A DNA stretch of 64,000 nucleotides from Caryophanales bacterium UBA6449 (GTDB taxonomy: Bacteria; Bacillota_I; Bacilli_A; RFN20; CAG-288): contig DJOB01000004.1 in NCBI GenBank assembly GCA_002437105.1, positions 255,845 to 319,844 on the forward strand. Reading direction: 5' to 3'. The notes below the pieces were generated by a model. The model did not search any database. It worked only from the letters and a program-made list of their open reading frames with translations, and was not told the DNA's origin. The position numbers and the translations under genes were made by a program. Positions 10,864 through 19,721 of this stretch are shown one piece after another; position 1 is the stretch's first letter, and every line of letters begins with the position of its first letter.

Positions 10864-10954
10864 AACCTCGTCGTCTTCGCACATTCAATCAGGTTACTCG
10901 TGTCCACAATTTTTTTAGTCACCCGATTTGATGCCTGGCCCAAGGAGGAAATAC

Positions 10955-11662
10955 ATGGAGCCTGATTTTCGTGTTCGCAGGAGGAGGACTAAATACCTTC
11001 CGGGAGATCTTTCTGAGGAGGAGGTGCAGACTCTCCTGATCCGCTACGCTCGACTTCCCTACATCATCGCTTGCCGAATTCGACGCGATCACCATCTGAA
11101 GACCGCCGATGTCGGTGATCTCGCTTCGGAAGGTACCCTCGGACTCATCCGAGCCGCGCGGACCTTTCGCCACAATATGAACTCTTCCTTCGCTCACTAT
11201 GCTTCCCTCTGGATCTACCGGGTGGAACTCAGCTGTATCAGTCGGTTCTTCCCGACCCGACTGACCCGGGCCGATCGAATCCGGGCCTATCAGTCGGATG
11301 GGGAAGGGGAGGCTCCTGGCTTCGTCTGGGTCGAGGTGGATGCTCCGCACAATGCCCACGTGTTGGATATTTTCAGCTTCCGTTCCTACTCCCAGTCGCA
11401 CGATGATGCGGCGGCTTATGAATTTATTCAGAACAACCTTCGCAAAGCTATCATGAGCCTGGAGCCGTGCCTCGAGCGGAGCATCCTGCTCGCCTTCCTT
11501 GAACTGGAGGGTGAGGCGAAGGTCTGCTGGGCTACCGTGGCGCGCCAGTTCGCCCTACCCGAACGGACCTTCTATCGCTATCGCGATCGTGCGCTCGCCA
11601 TGCTGCGCGCCAAGCTCCGGGAGCTCTTTCCAGCCATCATGCGCGAGATCGAGGGCTTCTAA
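10955..11662 (+). CDS. Divergent sigma-70 family protein (third sigma-like gene)
   Basis: A 235-residue protein. Region 2 is recognisable at residues 27-97: DLASEGTLGLIRAARTF aligns with the DLIQEGNLGLMRAV(D/E)KF core of sigma factors, followed by SSFAHYASLWIYRV for FSTYAxWWIRxx. Several of the normally fixed aromatic and basic residues are changed. A C-terminal region-4-like helix-turn-helix (about 170-225, CWATVARQFALPERTFYRYRDRAL) follows. The start at 10955 is set by AAGGAGGA (10942-10949). It stands alone between a terminator and the apt promoter region, so it is probably its own transcript. It could be an alternative sigma for a specialised regulon. Function beyond that is unknown. Confidence 0.7.
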   Translation: MEPDFRVRRRRTKYLPGDLSEEEVQTLLIRYARLPYIIACRIRRDHHLKTADVGDLASEGTLGLIRAARTFRHNMNSSFAHYASLWIYRVELSCISRFFPTRLTRADRIRAYQSDGEGEAPGFVWVEVDAPHNAHVLDIFSFRSYSQSHDDAAAYEFIQNNLRKAIMSLEPCLERSILLAFLELEGEAKVCWATVARQFALPERTFYRYRDRALAMLRAKLRELFPAIMREIEGF

Positions 11663-11710
11663 CGGTAACGTGAATACCCTTTAATAGAATCTAAAAGGTT
11701 ACTTCCGCTA

Positions 11711-11716
11711 TATAAT
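11711..11716 (+). promoter_or_regulatory. Candidate -10 box for the apt-rel operon
   Basis: A perfect TATAAT lies 45 bases before the apt start in an AT-rich gap, which fits a promoter for apt-rel and following genes. No good -35 sits 16-18 bases upstream, so the assignment rests on the -10 alone. Confidence 0.4.
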
Positions 11717-11760
11717 TTCTCAGTAAAAAAAGAAGAGAAATTTAGCGGAGGTTTTTTATC

Positions 11761-12279
11761 GTGGATCTCAAGAACTTAATATCCATCACCGAGGGGTTCC
11801 CTAAGGCTGGCATCTCGTTCAAGGATATGTCGCCGCTGCTGGCTGACCCGGTGGCGTTCCAGCAGGCTATCGCCGGTCTGACCGCTCTCGCGAAAGACCT
11901 CGCTCCAGAGGTGGTATTGGGAGCGGAGTCGCGCGGTTTTGTGATCGGTGCCCCGCTCGCTCTCTCTCTCGGAGTTGGGTTCGTCATGGCGCGCAAGCCG
12001 GGCAAGCTGCCTGGTGAGCTGCTCTCCGAGACCTACGGTCTGGAGTACGGCAGCGATACTCTCTATGTGGAGAAGAATCTGATCAAGCCGGGCACGCGCG
12101 TGCTGATCGCTGACGATCTGATGGCCACGGGTGGTACGGCGAGCGCACTCGTGCGTCTGGTCCAGAAGTGCGGAGCTATCCCGGTCGGCGTCGTGGCGCT
12201 GATCGAACTCACGGACTTCAAGGGAGATGAGGAGTTCGCTCCTGTCCCCTTCCGTTCGCTCATCAGTTTTAAGAAATGA
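11761..12279 (+). CDS. apt: Adenine phosphoribosyltransferase
   Basis: Converts adenine plus PRPP to AMP in purine salvage. The protein is 172 residues. The PRPP-binding loop is VLIADDLMATGGTASA, AESRGFVIG is the family motif before the flexible loop, and FPKAGISFKDMSPLL (FPxxGIxFxDxTPLL) is the N-terminal signature. GTG start at 11761 behind TAGCGGAGG. Its ATGA junction with rel (12276-12279) implies coupled translation. apt immediately upstream of rel is the arrangement of B. subtilis, joining purine salvage to (p)ppGpp metabolism. Confidence 0.95.
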   Translation: MDLKNLISITEGFPKAGISFKDMSPLLADPVAFQQAIAGLTALAKDLAPEVVLGAESRGFVIGAPLALSLGVGFVMARKPGKLPGELLSETYGLEYGSDTLYVEKNLIKPGTRVLIADDLMATGGTASALVRLVQKCGAIPVGVVALIELTDFKGDEEFAPVPFRSLISFKK

Positions 12280-14474
12280 CACCGACCGATACTATCTACA
12301 CATTCGATGATGTAAAGCGCGAGTACGAGAAGTATATTCTCCGTCCTCAGGATCGACAGCTGATCGAGAGCGCGTACAAGTTTGCCGAGATGAAGCACGC
12401 GGGCCAGAAGCGTCGCTCGGGGCAGCCCTACATCACGCATCCGGTGGCCGTCGCCTACTTTCTCACACAGCTTCATACCGGTCCCGAGACCATCGCGGCC
12501 GGTCTGCTGCACGATACCGAGGAGGACACCGGTACCGGCAACAACGAGCTGAAGGAGAAGTTCGGTCCTACGGTCGCCAGCCTGGTGGAGGCACTGACCA
12601 AGATCGCCGATGTTACCCACAAGCACGATCTCCACATCATGGCGGAGGATCACCGCAAGATCTTCGTGGCGATGGCGAAGGACGTGCGGGTGATCCTGAT
12701 CAAGCTCTGCGATCGTCTGCACAACATGTCCACGCTCCAGTACCAGCCTCGCGACAAGCAGATCCGGATCTCGCAGGAGACCCTCGATGTCTATGCCCCC
12801 ATCGCTCACCGGCTCGGACTCTACAAGGTTCAACTGCGCCTCGAGGACCTTTCGCTCTACTATCTGAAACCTGATGAGTATCAGAAGATCGAACGGGATC
12901 TCGCGGCTAAGAACGAGAGTTTGAGCGGCGCGCTGAAGAGGATTCAGGGCCAGATCACCGATCTGCTCAGCAAGACCGGGATCCCCTTTCAGATCTCGTC
13001 GCGGGTCAAGTCGATATTCTCGATCTACAAGAAGATGCAGGCCGGCCATACCTTCGACGAGGTCTATGACCTGATGGCGCTGCGGATCATCACCGATACC
13101 GAGAACGAGTGTTACGAGATCCTCGGTTACATCCACGCGAACTTCAAGCCCATCCCCGGTCGCTTCAAGGATTACATCGCCATGCCTAAGCCCAATATGT
13201 ACCAGTCGCTGCACACGACCATCATCGCCGATTCGGGAAACGTCTTCGAGGTACAGATACGAACCAAGGAGATGGATGAGGTCGCCGAGGAGGGAGTCGC
13301 TGCCCACTGGCGCTATAAGGAAGGCGAGAATTACGATCCCAAGAAGGAGCAGACGGAGATCGAGGATAAGCTGCACTGGTTCCGGGATTTCGTCTCTATC
13401 ACCAACGATACGGTGAAGGGTGCGGACGCGCAGGAGTACGTCCATACCCTGCAGCACGATATCTTCGATGCGAACGTCTACGTCTTCACCCCCATGGGTA
13501 AGGTCATCTCCCTGCCCCAGGGGGCCACGCCGATCGACTTCGCCTATCGCATCCACACGGGCGTGGGCGATACGATCTCGGGCGCGAAGGTCAACGGCGC
13601 GCTCGTCCCGCTCTCCTGCATCCTGAAGACCGGCGACATCTGCGAGATCAAGACCTCGAAGGATGCGCATCCCAATCCGGCCTGGCTCAACATGTGCGTC
13701 TCCTCCTTCGCTAAGGCTCGGATCCGCCGCTACCTGACGAAGACCAATTCGGACTACATCCGCCAGGACCAGATCCAGAAGGCGAAGAAATCGCTCCAGG
13801 ACAGCCTCAAGGAGCGCCAGCTGTTCGATGTCGATGTGTCGCAGCTCTGCTCTAAGAAGGTGCTGGAGAAGTTCAAGTTCAATTCCCCGGAGGAGCTGCT
13901 GCTGGCGGTCTTCTCCAAGAATATCACCCCTCAGCAGATCGTCGATTTCCTCGGTCTGAAGAAGGACATGGCCAGCTACGACGATCAGATTCGGCGCGCC
14001 AACGCCAAGGTGGCGGCGCAGAAGCCCGTCGAGGACGATGTGCTGCTCGACGATGGCGATCGGGCGATGACCAGCCTGGCCAACTGCTGCCGGCCCATCC
14101 CCGGCGACCCCATCGTCGGTTACATCACCAAGGGTAACGGGATCAAGATCCACCGCCAGGACTGCCCCAACATCAAGGATGAGAAGGAGCGGCTGGTCGG
14201 CGTGATGTGGAATCCCGCTGCGCAGAAAACTCTGCACCCGATCGACCTGCAGGTGGTCTGCCAGGATCGCGTCGGCCTGCTGATCGACGTGATGAATACC
14301 ATCTCCCAGATGAAGGTCAATGTGTTGAACATCTCCGCCAAGCTGATGGGGATGACGGGGAGGACGCTGATCTCGGTGACCATCATGGTCGCGGATACCG
14401 ACGGCCTCAAGCTCGTCGACCAGGCGCTGATGAAGGTCAAAGGCGTCAGTGTGATCAATCGTGTCACCCACTGA
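12276..14474 (+). CDS. rel: Bifunctional (p)ppGpp synthetase/hydrolase Rel
   Basis: Makes and degrades the stringent-response alarmone. The 732-residue protein has the full long-RSH layout. The N-terminal HD hydrolase domain has HPVAVA, LLHDTEED and the CDRLHNM motif. The synthetase domain has RVKSIFSIYKKM, YDLMALRII and the catalytic Glu in FEVQIRT. The TGS domain has VYVFTPMGKVISLPQGATPIDFAY, a conserved-cysteine region follows (NCCRPIPGDPIVGY), and a C-terminal ACT domain closes the protein. The hydrolase HDxxED and the synthetase motifs are both intact, so it is likely bifunctional like RelA of B. subtilis. Overlaps apt by four bases; hisS follows after 26 bases. Confidence 0.96.
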   Translation: MTPTDTIYTFDDVKREYEKYILRPQDRQLIESAYKFAEMKHAGQKRRSGQPYITHPVAVAYFLTQLHTGPETIAAGLLHDTEEDTGTGNNELKEKFGPTVASLVEALTKIADVTHKHDLHIMAEDHRKIFVAMAKDVRVILIKLCDRLHNMSTLQYQPRDKQIRISQETLDVYAPIAHRLGLYKVQLRLEDLSLYYLKPDEYQKIERDLAAKNESLSGALKRIQGQITDLLSKTGIPFQISSRVKSIFSIYKKMQAGHTFDEVYDLMALRIITDTENECYEILGYIHANFKPIPGRFKDYIAMPKPNMYQSLHTTIIADSGNVFEVQIRTKEMDEVAEEGVAAHWRYKEGENYDPKKEQTEIEDKLHWFRDFVSITNDTVKGADAQEYVHTLQHDIFDANVYVFTPMGKVISLPQGATPIDFAYRIHTGVGDTISGAKVNGALVPLSCILKTGDICEIKTSKDAHPNPAWLNMCVSSFAKARIRRYLTKTNSDYIRQDQIQKAKKSLQDSLKERQLFDVDVSQLCSKKVLEKFKFNSPEELLLAVFSKNITPQQIVDFLGLKKDMASYDDQIRRANAKVAAQKPVEDDVLLDDGDRAMTSLANCCRPIPGDPIVGYITKGNGIKIHRQDCPNIKDEKERLVGVMWNPAAQKTLHPIDLQVVCQDRVGLLIDVMNTISQMKVNVLNISAKLMGMTGRTLISVTIMVADTDGLKLVDQALMKVKGVSVINRVTH

Positions 14475-14500
14475 TTGAGGGAAAGGATCGATAAGGATAT

Positions 14501-15769
14501 ATGGCACAGCAGATTTCAAAACCCCGCGGCACCATCGATATGGTCGGTGATGACTACCGGGTCTATCTAGAGGTCGTCAAGCGCCTGCAGCGGCTGGCGG
14601 ACAGCTACGGCTACGCGCCCGTGCAGATTCCCGCCTTCGAGGAGAGCGGGCTGTTCCTGCGCTCGGTGGGCGCGAGTTCGGACATCGTGAGGAAGGAGAC
14701 GTTCGATCTGGTGAATAAGGGGTCGAGCAAGGACTACACCCTGCGTCCCGAGTTCACTGCGGGCATCGTGCGGGCGGTCATCGAGGACAAGCTGTTCGCG
14801 AATCCCGATACGCCGCTGCGCTACTCGTACTGGGGACCCGTCTACCGCTACGAGCGCCCCGGCACAGGCCGGCTCCGGGAGTTCCGGCAGTTCGGTGTCG
14901 AGTGCTTCGACAGCAAGCTGGACTTCGTCTCCCAGAGCGAGATCTTGATCATGGCCTATCGCGGCGCGCGAGCCATCGTCGATTCGGAGGGGCTGAAGCT
15001 GGTGGTCAACTACCTGGGCGGCCCCGAGGCGCGCCAGAGCTATCGGGCTGCTCTCGTCAACTACTTCCAGCCTCAGATCGGTCAGATGTGCGAGGACTGC
15101 CAGGCTCGTCTCACGCTGAATCCGCTGCGCATCCTGGACTGCAAGGTCCCCGAGGATCAGGCGCGGGTGGTCGGTGCGCCGCGGATCAAGGACTATCTGA
15201 CCGCCGAGGACCAGGCGGAGTTCGCCGCCGTGCTCGCGGTGCTGACCAAGCTCGGCATCCCCTTCGCCGTCGACGATCGGCTGGTCCGAGGTCTCGACTA
15301 CTACACGGGAACCGTCTTCGAGATCAAGGATGACAACGCTCCTGAGTTCGGAGCCGTCGGTGGCGGTGGCAAGTACGCCGGACTGATGGCTCAGCTCGGT
15401 GGACCGGCGATGGAGGGAATGGGATTCGCCTTCGGAATCGACCGGCTGTTGGGTGCGGCGAAGGGACGGATCCAGGTCGGTGAGCGGAACGACTTCCTGG
15501 TCGTGCCCTGCGCCAAGACCAGCGCCTGCCAGATCCTCGCCGCTCAGGCGGCTGAGGTGATCCGCGAGCACGGCCACCAGGCCGTGACTCCTTCCCTGAG
15601 CAAGGGACTCAAAGGCTGCTTCAAGCAGGCCCAGCGGATGGCGAGCCGCTTCATGGTGATGGTCAACGAGGACCTCAGCTTCGAGCTGAAGGATCTGGAC
15701 AAGCGAGTCCAGGTCCATGCGGACGATCTGGATGCGCTGATGCAGATGATCGGAAAGGAGAGCGAATAA
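14501..15769 (+). CDS. hisS: Histidyl-tRNA synthetase
   Basis: Class II synthetase charging tRNA-His; 422 residues, the usual length. Motif 2 is in YRYERPGTGRLREFRQFGVE. The histidine-specific segments are LVRGLDYYTGTVFEI (about residue 262) and GGGGKYAGLM. The C-terminal anticodon-binding domain follows. ATG at 14501 with an AAGGA about five bases upstream. hisS-aspS adjacency, one base apart here, is widespread in Firmicutes. No T-box leader is visible before it; it appears to be transcribed with apt-rel. Confidence 0.96.
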   Translation: MAQQISKPRGTIDMVGDDYRVYLEVVKRLQRLADSYGYAPVQIPAFEESGLFLRSVGASSDIVRKETFDLVNKGSSKDYTLRPEFTAGIVRAVIEDKLFANPDTPLRYSYWGPVYRYERPGTGRLREFRQFGVECFDSKLDFVSQSEILIMAYRGARAIVDSEGLKLVVNYLGGPEARQSYRAALVNYFQPQIGQMCEDCQARLTLNPLRILDCKVPEDQARVVGAPRIKDYLTAEDQAEFAAVLAVLTKLGIPFAVDDRLVRGLDYYTGTVFEIKDDNAPEFGAVGGGGKYAGLMAQLGGPAMEGMGFAFGIDRLLGAAKGRIQVGERNDFLVVPCAKTSACQILAAQAAEVIREHGHQAVTPSLSKGLKGCFKQAQRMASRFMVMVNEDLSFELKDLDKRVQVHADDLDALMQMIGKESE

Positions 15770-15770
15770 G

Positions 15771-17501
15771 ATGCTTAGAACTAGAACTTGTGGTGAACTG
15801 AGGAAGGCGAATGTCGGCGAGGAGGTCTACCTCTGCGGCTGGGTGAGCAAGATCCGCAATCTGGGAGCCCTCTGTTTTGTCGACCTGCGCGATACCTACG
15901 GTATCACTCAGCTCAATATCGCGCCGGCGTACTTCGAGGCGCACCGGCTGCACAACGAGTACTGCGTGCGGGTGCACGGCAAGGTGCAGCTCCGCGCCTC
16001 CGTCAACCCTGAGATCCCGACCGGCGATATCGAGATCGCCGTCTCCGACTATCAGATCCTCTCCGAATCCAAGCAGACGCCCTTCCTGATCGCCGATAAG
16101 ACGGATGCGCTGGAGGATACCCGGCTCAAGTGGCGCTACCTCGATCTGCGTCGCCCCGTGCTCCAGCATGCGCTGAAGGTGCGGGATATCGCCCTCACCG
16201 CGGCGCGCGAGTATCTGCACAGTCTCCACTTCAACGAGATCGAGACCCCCACGCTGATCAAGTCGACTCCCGAGGGGGCCCGCGACTATCTGGTGCCGTC
16301 GAGGACCTACCCCGGGAAGTTCTATGCGCTGCCCCAGTCCCCTCAGCTCTACAAGCAGCTGCTGATGGTGGCCGGCATGGATAAGTACTTCCAGATCGCC
16401 CGCTGCTACCGCGATGAGGATCAGCGCGCCGATCGTCAGCCCGAGTTCGATCAGATCGATGTAGAGATGTCTTTCTGTGATCGCGAGGATGTCCTGAAGG
16501 TGATCGAGGGGCTGGTGAAGCACATCTTCAAGGTGGCCGGCAACATCGATCTACCCGCGTTCCAGCGCGTCACCTATGCCGATGCGATCAACTTGTATGG
16601 CTCGGATAAACCCGATCTGCGCTACGGCATGCTGCTGAAGGATGTCTCCTTCTTGGCTGAATCCGGCTTCCAGGCGTTCCAGGGCTGCTCCGTGCGCGCC
16701 TTGGTCGTGCCCGGCAAGGCGGAGGAGTGCTCGCGCAAGCGGATGGCCGAGAACGAGGAGCTGTCCAAGAAGTTCCGCGTGCCCCATCTGATGCACGCGA
16801 AGAGGGAGAACGGGCAGTGGGTCTGCTCCGCTTTCAAGTTCTTCTCGGCGGCGAGCCTCGCCCAGCTGTCTCAGGTGCTGGGCGGACAGGATGGCGACCT
16901 GGCAATCATCGCGGCGAACCGCGACTACGAGCGGGCCTGCACCGCGCTTGGTGCCCTGCGCGTCAAGTACGCTAACGAGATGGGTCTCCGGGATCCGCAC
17001 GTCTATCGGCCCTGTTTCGTCATCGATTGGCCGCTGTTCGCCAAGACCGACACCGGCTACGAGGCGCTCTCCAATCCTTTCACCTCGCCCGTGCCCGAGG
17101 ATATGCACCTGCTCTGGGAGAAGCCCGAGGCTATCCGCTCGACCTCTTACGATACGGTCCTGAACGGTCAGGAGCTCTCTTCCGGTGCTATCAGGATCTT
17201 CGATAAGAAGGCCCAGTGGCGCGTGTTCGAGATCCTCGGTCTCACTGAGCAGGACATCGCCGAGCGCTTCGGCTTCTTCGTCGATGCTTTCGACTACGGC
17301 TTCCCTCCCGAGGGCGGCTTCGGTATCGGTGTCGAGCGTCTGATGATGGAGCTTCTGGGCGACGAGAACATCCGCGATGTGGTCGCCTTCCCCAAGAACC
17401 TGATGGCCTACGAACCCATGTCCGCCTGCCCGGATGTGGTGCCCACTTCGAGCCTCGATATCCTCGGCATCCAGCTCAAGGGTAAGGAGAAGAGCGAGTG
17501 A
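15771..17501 (+). CDS. aspS: Aspartyl-tRNA synthetase (bacterial type)
   Basis: Class II synthetase charging tRNA-Asp; 576 residues. The N-terminal OB-fold anticodon-binding domain occupies about 1-110. The catalytic core has LKWRYLDLRRP, the FxxIxTPxL segment (FNEIETPTLIKSTPEGARD), motif 2 (FQIARCYRDEDQRADRQPEF), and motif 3 (GFGIGVERLMM). The bacterial GAD insertion domain lies between motifs 2 and 3. Starts one base after the hisS stop. The final codons overlap the cshB GTG start. Confidence 0.96.
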   Translation: MLRTRTCGELRKANVGEEVYLCGWVSKIRNLGALCFVDLRDTYGITQLNIAPAYFEAHRLHNEYCVRVHGKVQLRASVNPEIPTGDIEIAVSDYQILSESKQTPFLIADKTDALEDTRLKWRYLDLRRPVLQHALKVRDIALTAAREYLHSLHFNEIETPTLIKSTPEGARDYLVPSRTYPGKFYALPQSPQLYKQLLMVAGMDKYFQIARCYRDEDQRADRQPEFDQIDVEMSFCDREDVLKVIEGLVKHIFKVAGNIDLPAFQRVTYADAINLYGSDKPDLRYGMLLKDVSFLAESGFQAFQGCSVRALVVPGKAEECSRKRMAENEELSKKFRVPHLMHAKRENGQWVCSAFKFFSAASLAQLSQVLGGQDGDLAIIAANRDYERACTALGALRVKYANEMGLRDPHVYRPCFVIDWPLFAKTDTGYEALSNPFTSPVPEDMHLLWEKPEAIRSTSYDTVLNGQELSSGAIRIFDKKAQWRVFEILGLTEQDIAERFGFFVDAFDYGFPPEGGFGIGVERLMMELLGDENIRDVVAFPKNLMAYEPMSACPDVVPTSSLDILGIQLKGKEKSE

Positions 17502-18844
17502 GCGAGATCACTTTCGCCTCTCTCAGTCTCAGCCCGGCGGTTTTGGCGGGTCTGGCTTCCCTCCAGCTGAAGCCTCTTTCGCCGGTCGAGAGCAAGGCGA
17601 TACCCGCCCTCCTGGCGGGCCGGAGTGCCGTGGTCCTCTCCCCGACAGGATCGGGTAAGACTTTCTCCTATCTCATCCCTATTCTGGATTCGCTCGCGCG
17701 GGACGGGGTCGGATACGGCACCGTCGCCATCGTGGTCGTGCCCACGGTCGCGCTGGGCTTTCAGGTGCGCGACACGCTGGAGGGACTGGCCCGGACCTGC
17801 GGTCTGCGCGGCTTCACCTCCCGTTTCTTCTCCTCCTCCAAGGAGGCGGAGAGCGGGCGGATCGTCCCCGATGTCGCCATCCTGACCCCTCAGCTGTTCA
17901 AACCTTTCACCAAGGCCATCGATACCAAGAAGGTGCAGCGCGTCATCTTCGACGAGGGTGACATGATCCTCTTCGACGGTTTCCTCGATGAGATGGAGCA
18001 GGCCTGCCAGATGATTCCCAATGCGCGCAAATCCTTCTTCTCCGCTTCGCTGGGCAGCCAGTGGCTCACCCGCGTCAAGCGGATGTGCCACGCGGAGGAG
18101 ATCATCGATATCTCGCAGGGGCGCATCAACGGGGCCAATATCCGGCACATCCTGGTCGATCTACGGGGCGCTAAGAGGTCCGAGGGACTCCTGAAGCTTC
18201 TGAGTGCTCCGGAGGTCGCCGACGGTCGGACCATCGTCTTCGTCTCGCGCCGGGAGGAGCTCAAGCAGGTCGCCTACGATCTGAAGCGCGCTCACGTCCG
18301 GTTCGAGAGCATCAGCGGCGAGCTGGACAAGCGGGGGATCTCCAAGGTCATCTCGGGCTTTGTCGACGGCGATTTCCAGGTGCTTCTCGCGACTGATTTC
18401 GCCTCGCGCGGCCTGGATCTTCCCGAGGTCAAGTCGGTCATCTCCTATACCCTCCCCATCGATCAGGGCTACTATTTCCACCGGGCGGGTCGCTCCGGTC
18501 GTTTCGATGCTCCCGGCACCTCCTATGTCCTCTGCGGCAAGGAGGATCTGACGGAGTGCCGCGCGCTGCAGCGGAAGGGGGCGGGCTTCACTTTCATGGC
18601 GGTGAAGAAGGACGGGGTCTCCAGCGTCAAGTCGGCCCCGGTCAGCCACCTCAATCAGATCAAGGGGGAGAACTCCTATCTGACCAAGGCGATCGTCGAA
18701 GCGAAGCGGCGGTATCCTCTCGGTCACGTCAAGCCCGGCTACAAGAAGAAGATCAAGACCGCGATCCGGGTGGCCAAGAGCAAGCACAAGAAGAAGATCC
18801 TCCGGACCAACCTGGGAAAGAAGGATCTGACCCATGGCGTCTGA
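17498..18844 (+). CDS. cshB: DEAD-box RNA helicase, CshB-like
   Basis: ATP-dependent RNA helicase, 448 residues. The motifs are visible in order: SPTGSGKT (Walker A), VVPTVAL (Ia), TPQLF (Ib), DEGD (Walker B, a variant of DEAD), SAS (motif III, usually SAT), ATDFASRGLDLP (V) and HRAGRSGR (VI). A basic C-terminal tail (about 405-440, GYKKKIKTAIRVAKSKHKKK) probably binds RNA. The assignment to CshB rests on this tail and on the position directly before nfo, the same pair as yqfR-yqfS in B. subtilis. GTG start overlaps the aspS stop; the end overlaps nfo by 11 bases. The Ala-to-Gly change in DEAD and the SAS motif are mild oddities. Confidence 0.88.
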   Translation: MSEITFASLSLSPAVLAGLASLQLKPLSPVESKAIPALLAGRSAVVLSPTGSGKTFSYLIPILDSLARDGVGYGTVAIVVVPTVALGFQVRDTLEGLARTCGLRGFTSRFFSSSKEAESGRIVPDVAILTPQLFKPFTKAIDTKKVQRVIFDEGDMILFDGFLDEMEQACQMIPNARKSFFSASLGSQWLTRVKRMCHAEEIIDISQGRINGANIRHILVDLRGAKRSEGLLKLLSAPEVADGRTIVFVSRREELKQVAYDLKRAHVRFESISGELDKRGISKVISGFVDGDFQVLLATDFASRGLDLPEVKSVISYTLPIDQGYYFHRAGRSGRFDAPGTSYVLCGKEDLTECRALQRKGAGFTFMAVKKDGVSSVKSAPVSHLNQIKGENSYLTKAIVEAKRRYPLGHVKPGYKKKIKTAIRVAKSKHKKKILRTNLGKKDLTHGV

Positions 18845-19721
18845 TCCGCGCTCCCTCGAGGCGGAAGCGGAGCTGGTTAACCCGCTCGGCTACCACGTGT
18901 CGCTCGCCAAACCCGATTATCTGCTCGGGTCGGTGCGGTGCGCCCTGGCGGGACGGGCGACAGCGCTGATGGTATTTTTGGGTTCGCCGCGGACGACGCG
19001 GCTCCCAGAGGCGGATTCGCTGAAGTGTCCCGAAGCTTTCGGGCTCTGGGAGGAGAAGGGCCGCGAGCGGAGGAACCTCGCGGTCCATTTTCCGTATATT
19101 ATCAACCCCTCCTCTCCCGATCCGCAGAGCCGGATGCGGGCCCAGCAGGCTATCAGGGCGGAGCTCCAGCTGATGGAGGAGTGCGGCCTGAGCCTCTGCT
19201 GTCTTCATCTCGGTTCGAGCCTGAACGGCGATCGGCTCGCCCTGGCCCGGCAGGGATTTCTGGAGCTCGCCCCGATCTTCGCCGAGTTCCCCGGGATCAG
19301 GATCGGAATCGAGAATATGGCGGGGAAGGGAAGCGAGGTCGGCGTGGGGCTGATGGAGATCAAGCTGCTCCTGGAGGCGGTCCCGCTTCCTAATGTCGGA
19401 CTCTGTCTCGATACCTGCCACCTGTGGGATTCCGGTTTTCCCGTGGACGATGTTCCGCTTTTGGAGCGGACGGTGGCGGAAACCATCGGTCTGGATAAGC
19501 TTTTTTTGATTCACCTGAACGATTCGGTCCATCCCCGTGGATCGCACCGCGATAGGCACGCTAACCTGGGGAAGGGCTGCATCGGGTTCCGGCCGCTCTG
19601 TGCCATCGTGGCGAGCCCGGCTTTTCGCAGCGTGCCCAAGATACTCGAGACTCCCGAGGCGGCGGGCGCTTCGACTCACGCACACGAGGTCGAGCTGCTG
19701 CGCAAGGGGGCGGGTCTCTGA
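18834..19721 (+). CDS. nfo: Endonuclease IV (AP endonuclease)
   Basis: Class II apurinic/apyrimidinic endonuclease in base-excision repair, a TIM-barrel enzyme with three zinc ions. This is a 295-residue protein with the family signatures LCLDTCHLWDSGF and HLNDS followed by DRHANLGKG, which supply several zinc-ligand His, Asp and Glu residues; IGIENMAGKG is the Glu-containing strand. ATG at 18834 lies inside cshB. Its stop overlaps the glycerate kinase ATG (TGATG). The cshB-nfo order is conserved in Bacilli. Confidence 0.93.
   Translation: MASDPRSLEAEAELVNPLGYHVSLAKPDYLLGSVRCALAGRATALMVFLGSPRTTRLPEADSLKCPEAFGLWEEKGRERRNLAVHFPYIINPSSPDPQSRMRAQQAIRAELQLMEECGLSLCCLHLGSSLNGDRLALARQGFLELAPIFAEFPGIRIGIENMAGKGSEVGVGLMEIKLLLEAVPLPNVGLCLDTCHLWDSGFPVDDVPLLERTVAETIGLDKLFLIHLNDSVHPRGSHRDRHANLGKGCIGFRPLCAIVASPAFRSVPKILETPEAAGASTHAHEVELLRKGAGL

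Noticed and set aside
12063..14519. Long open frame on the - strand opposite rel (over 800 codons)
   Set aside because: It is antisense to an unmistakable Rel protein, is rich in Leu/Asp/His/Arg as expected from reverse-reading a GC-biased gene, and shows no domain.
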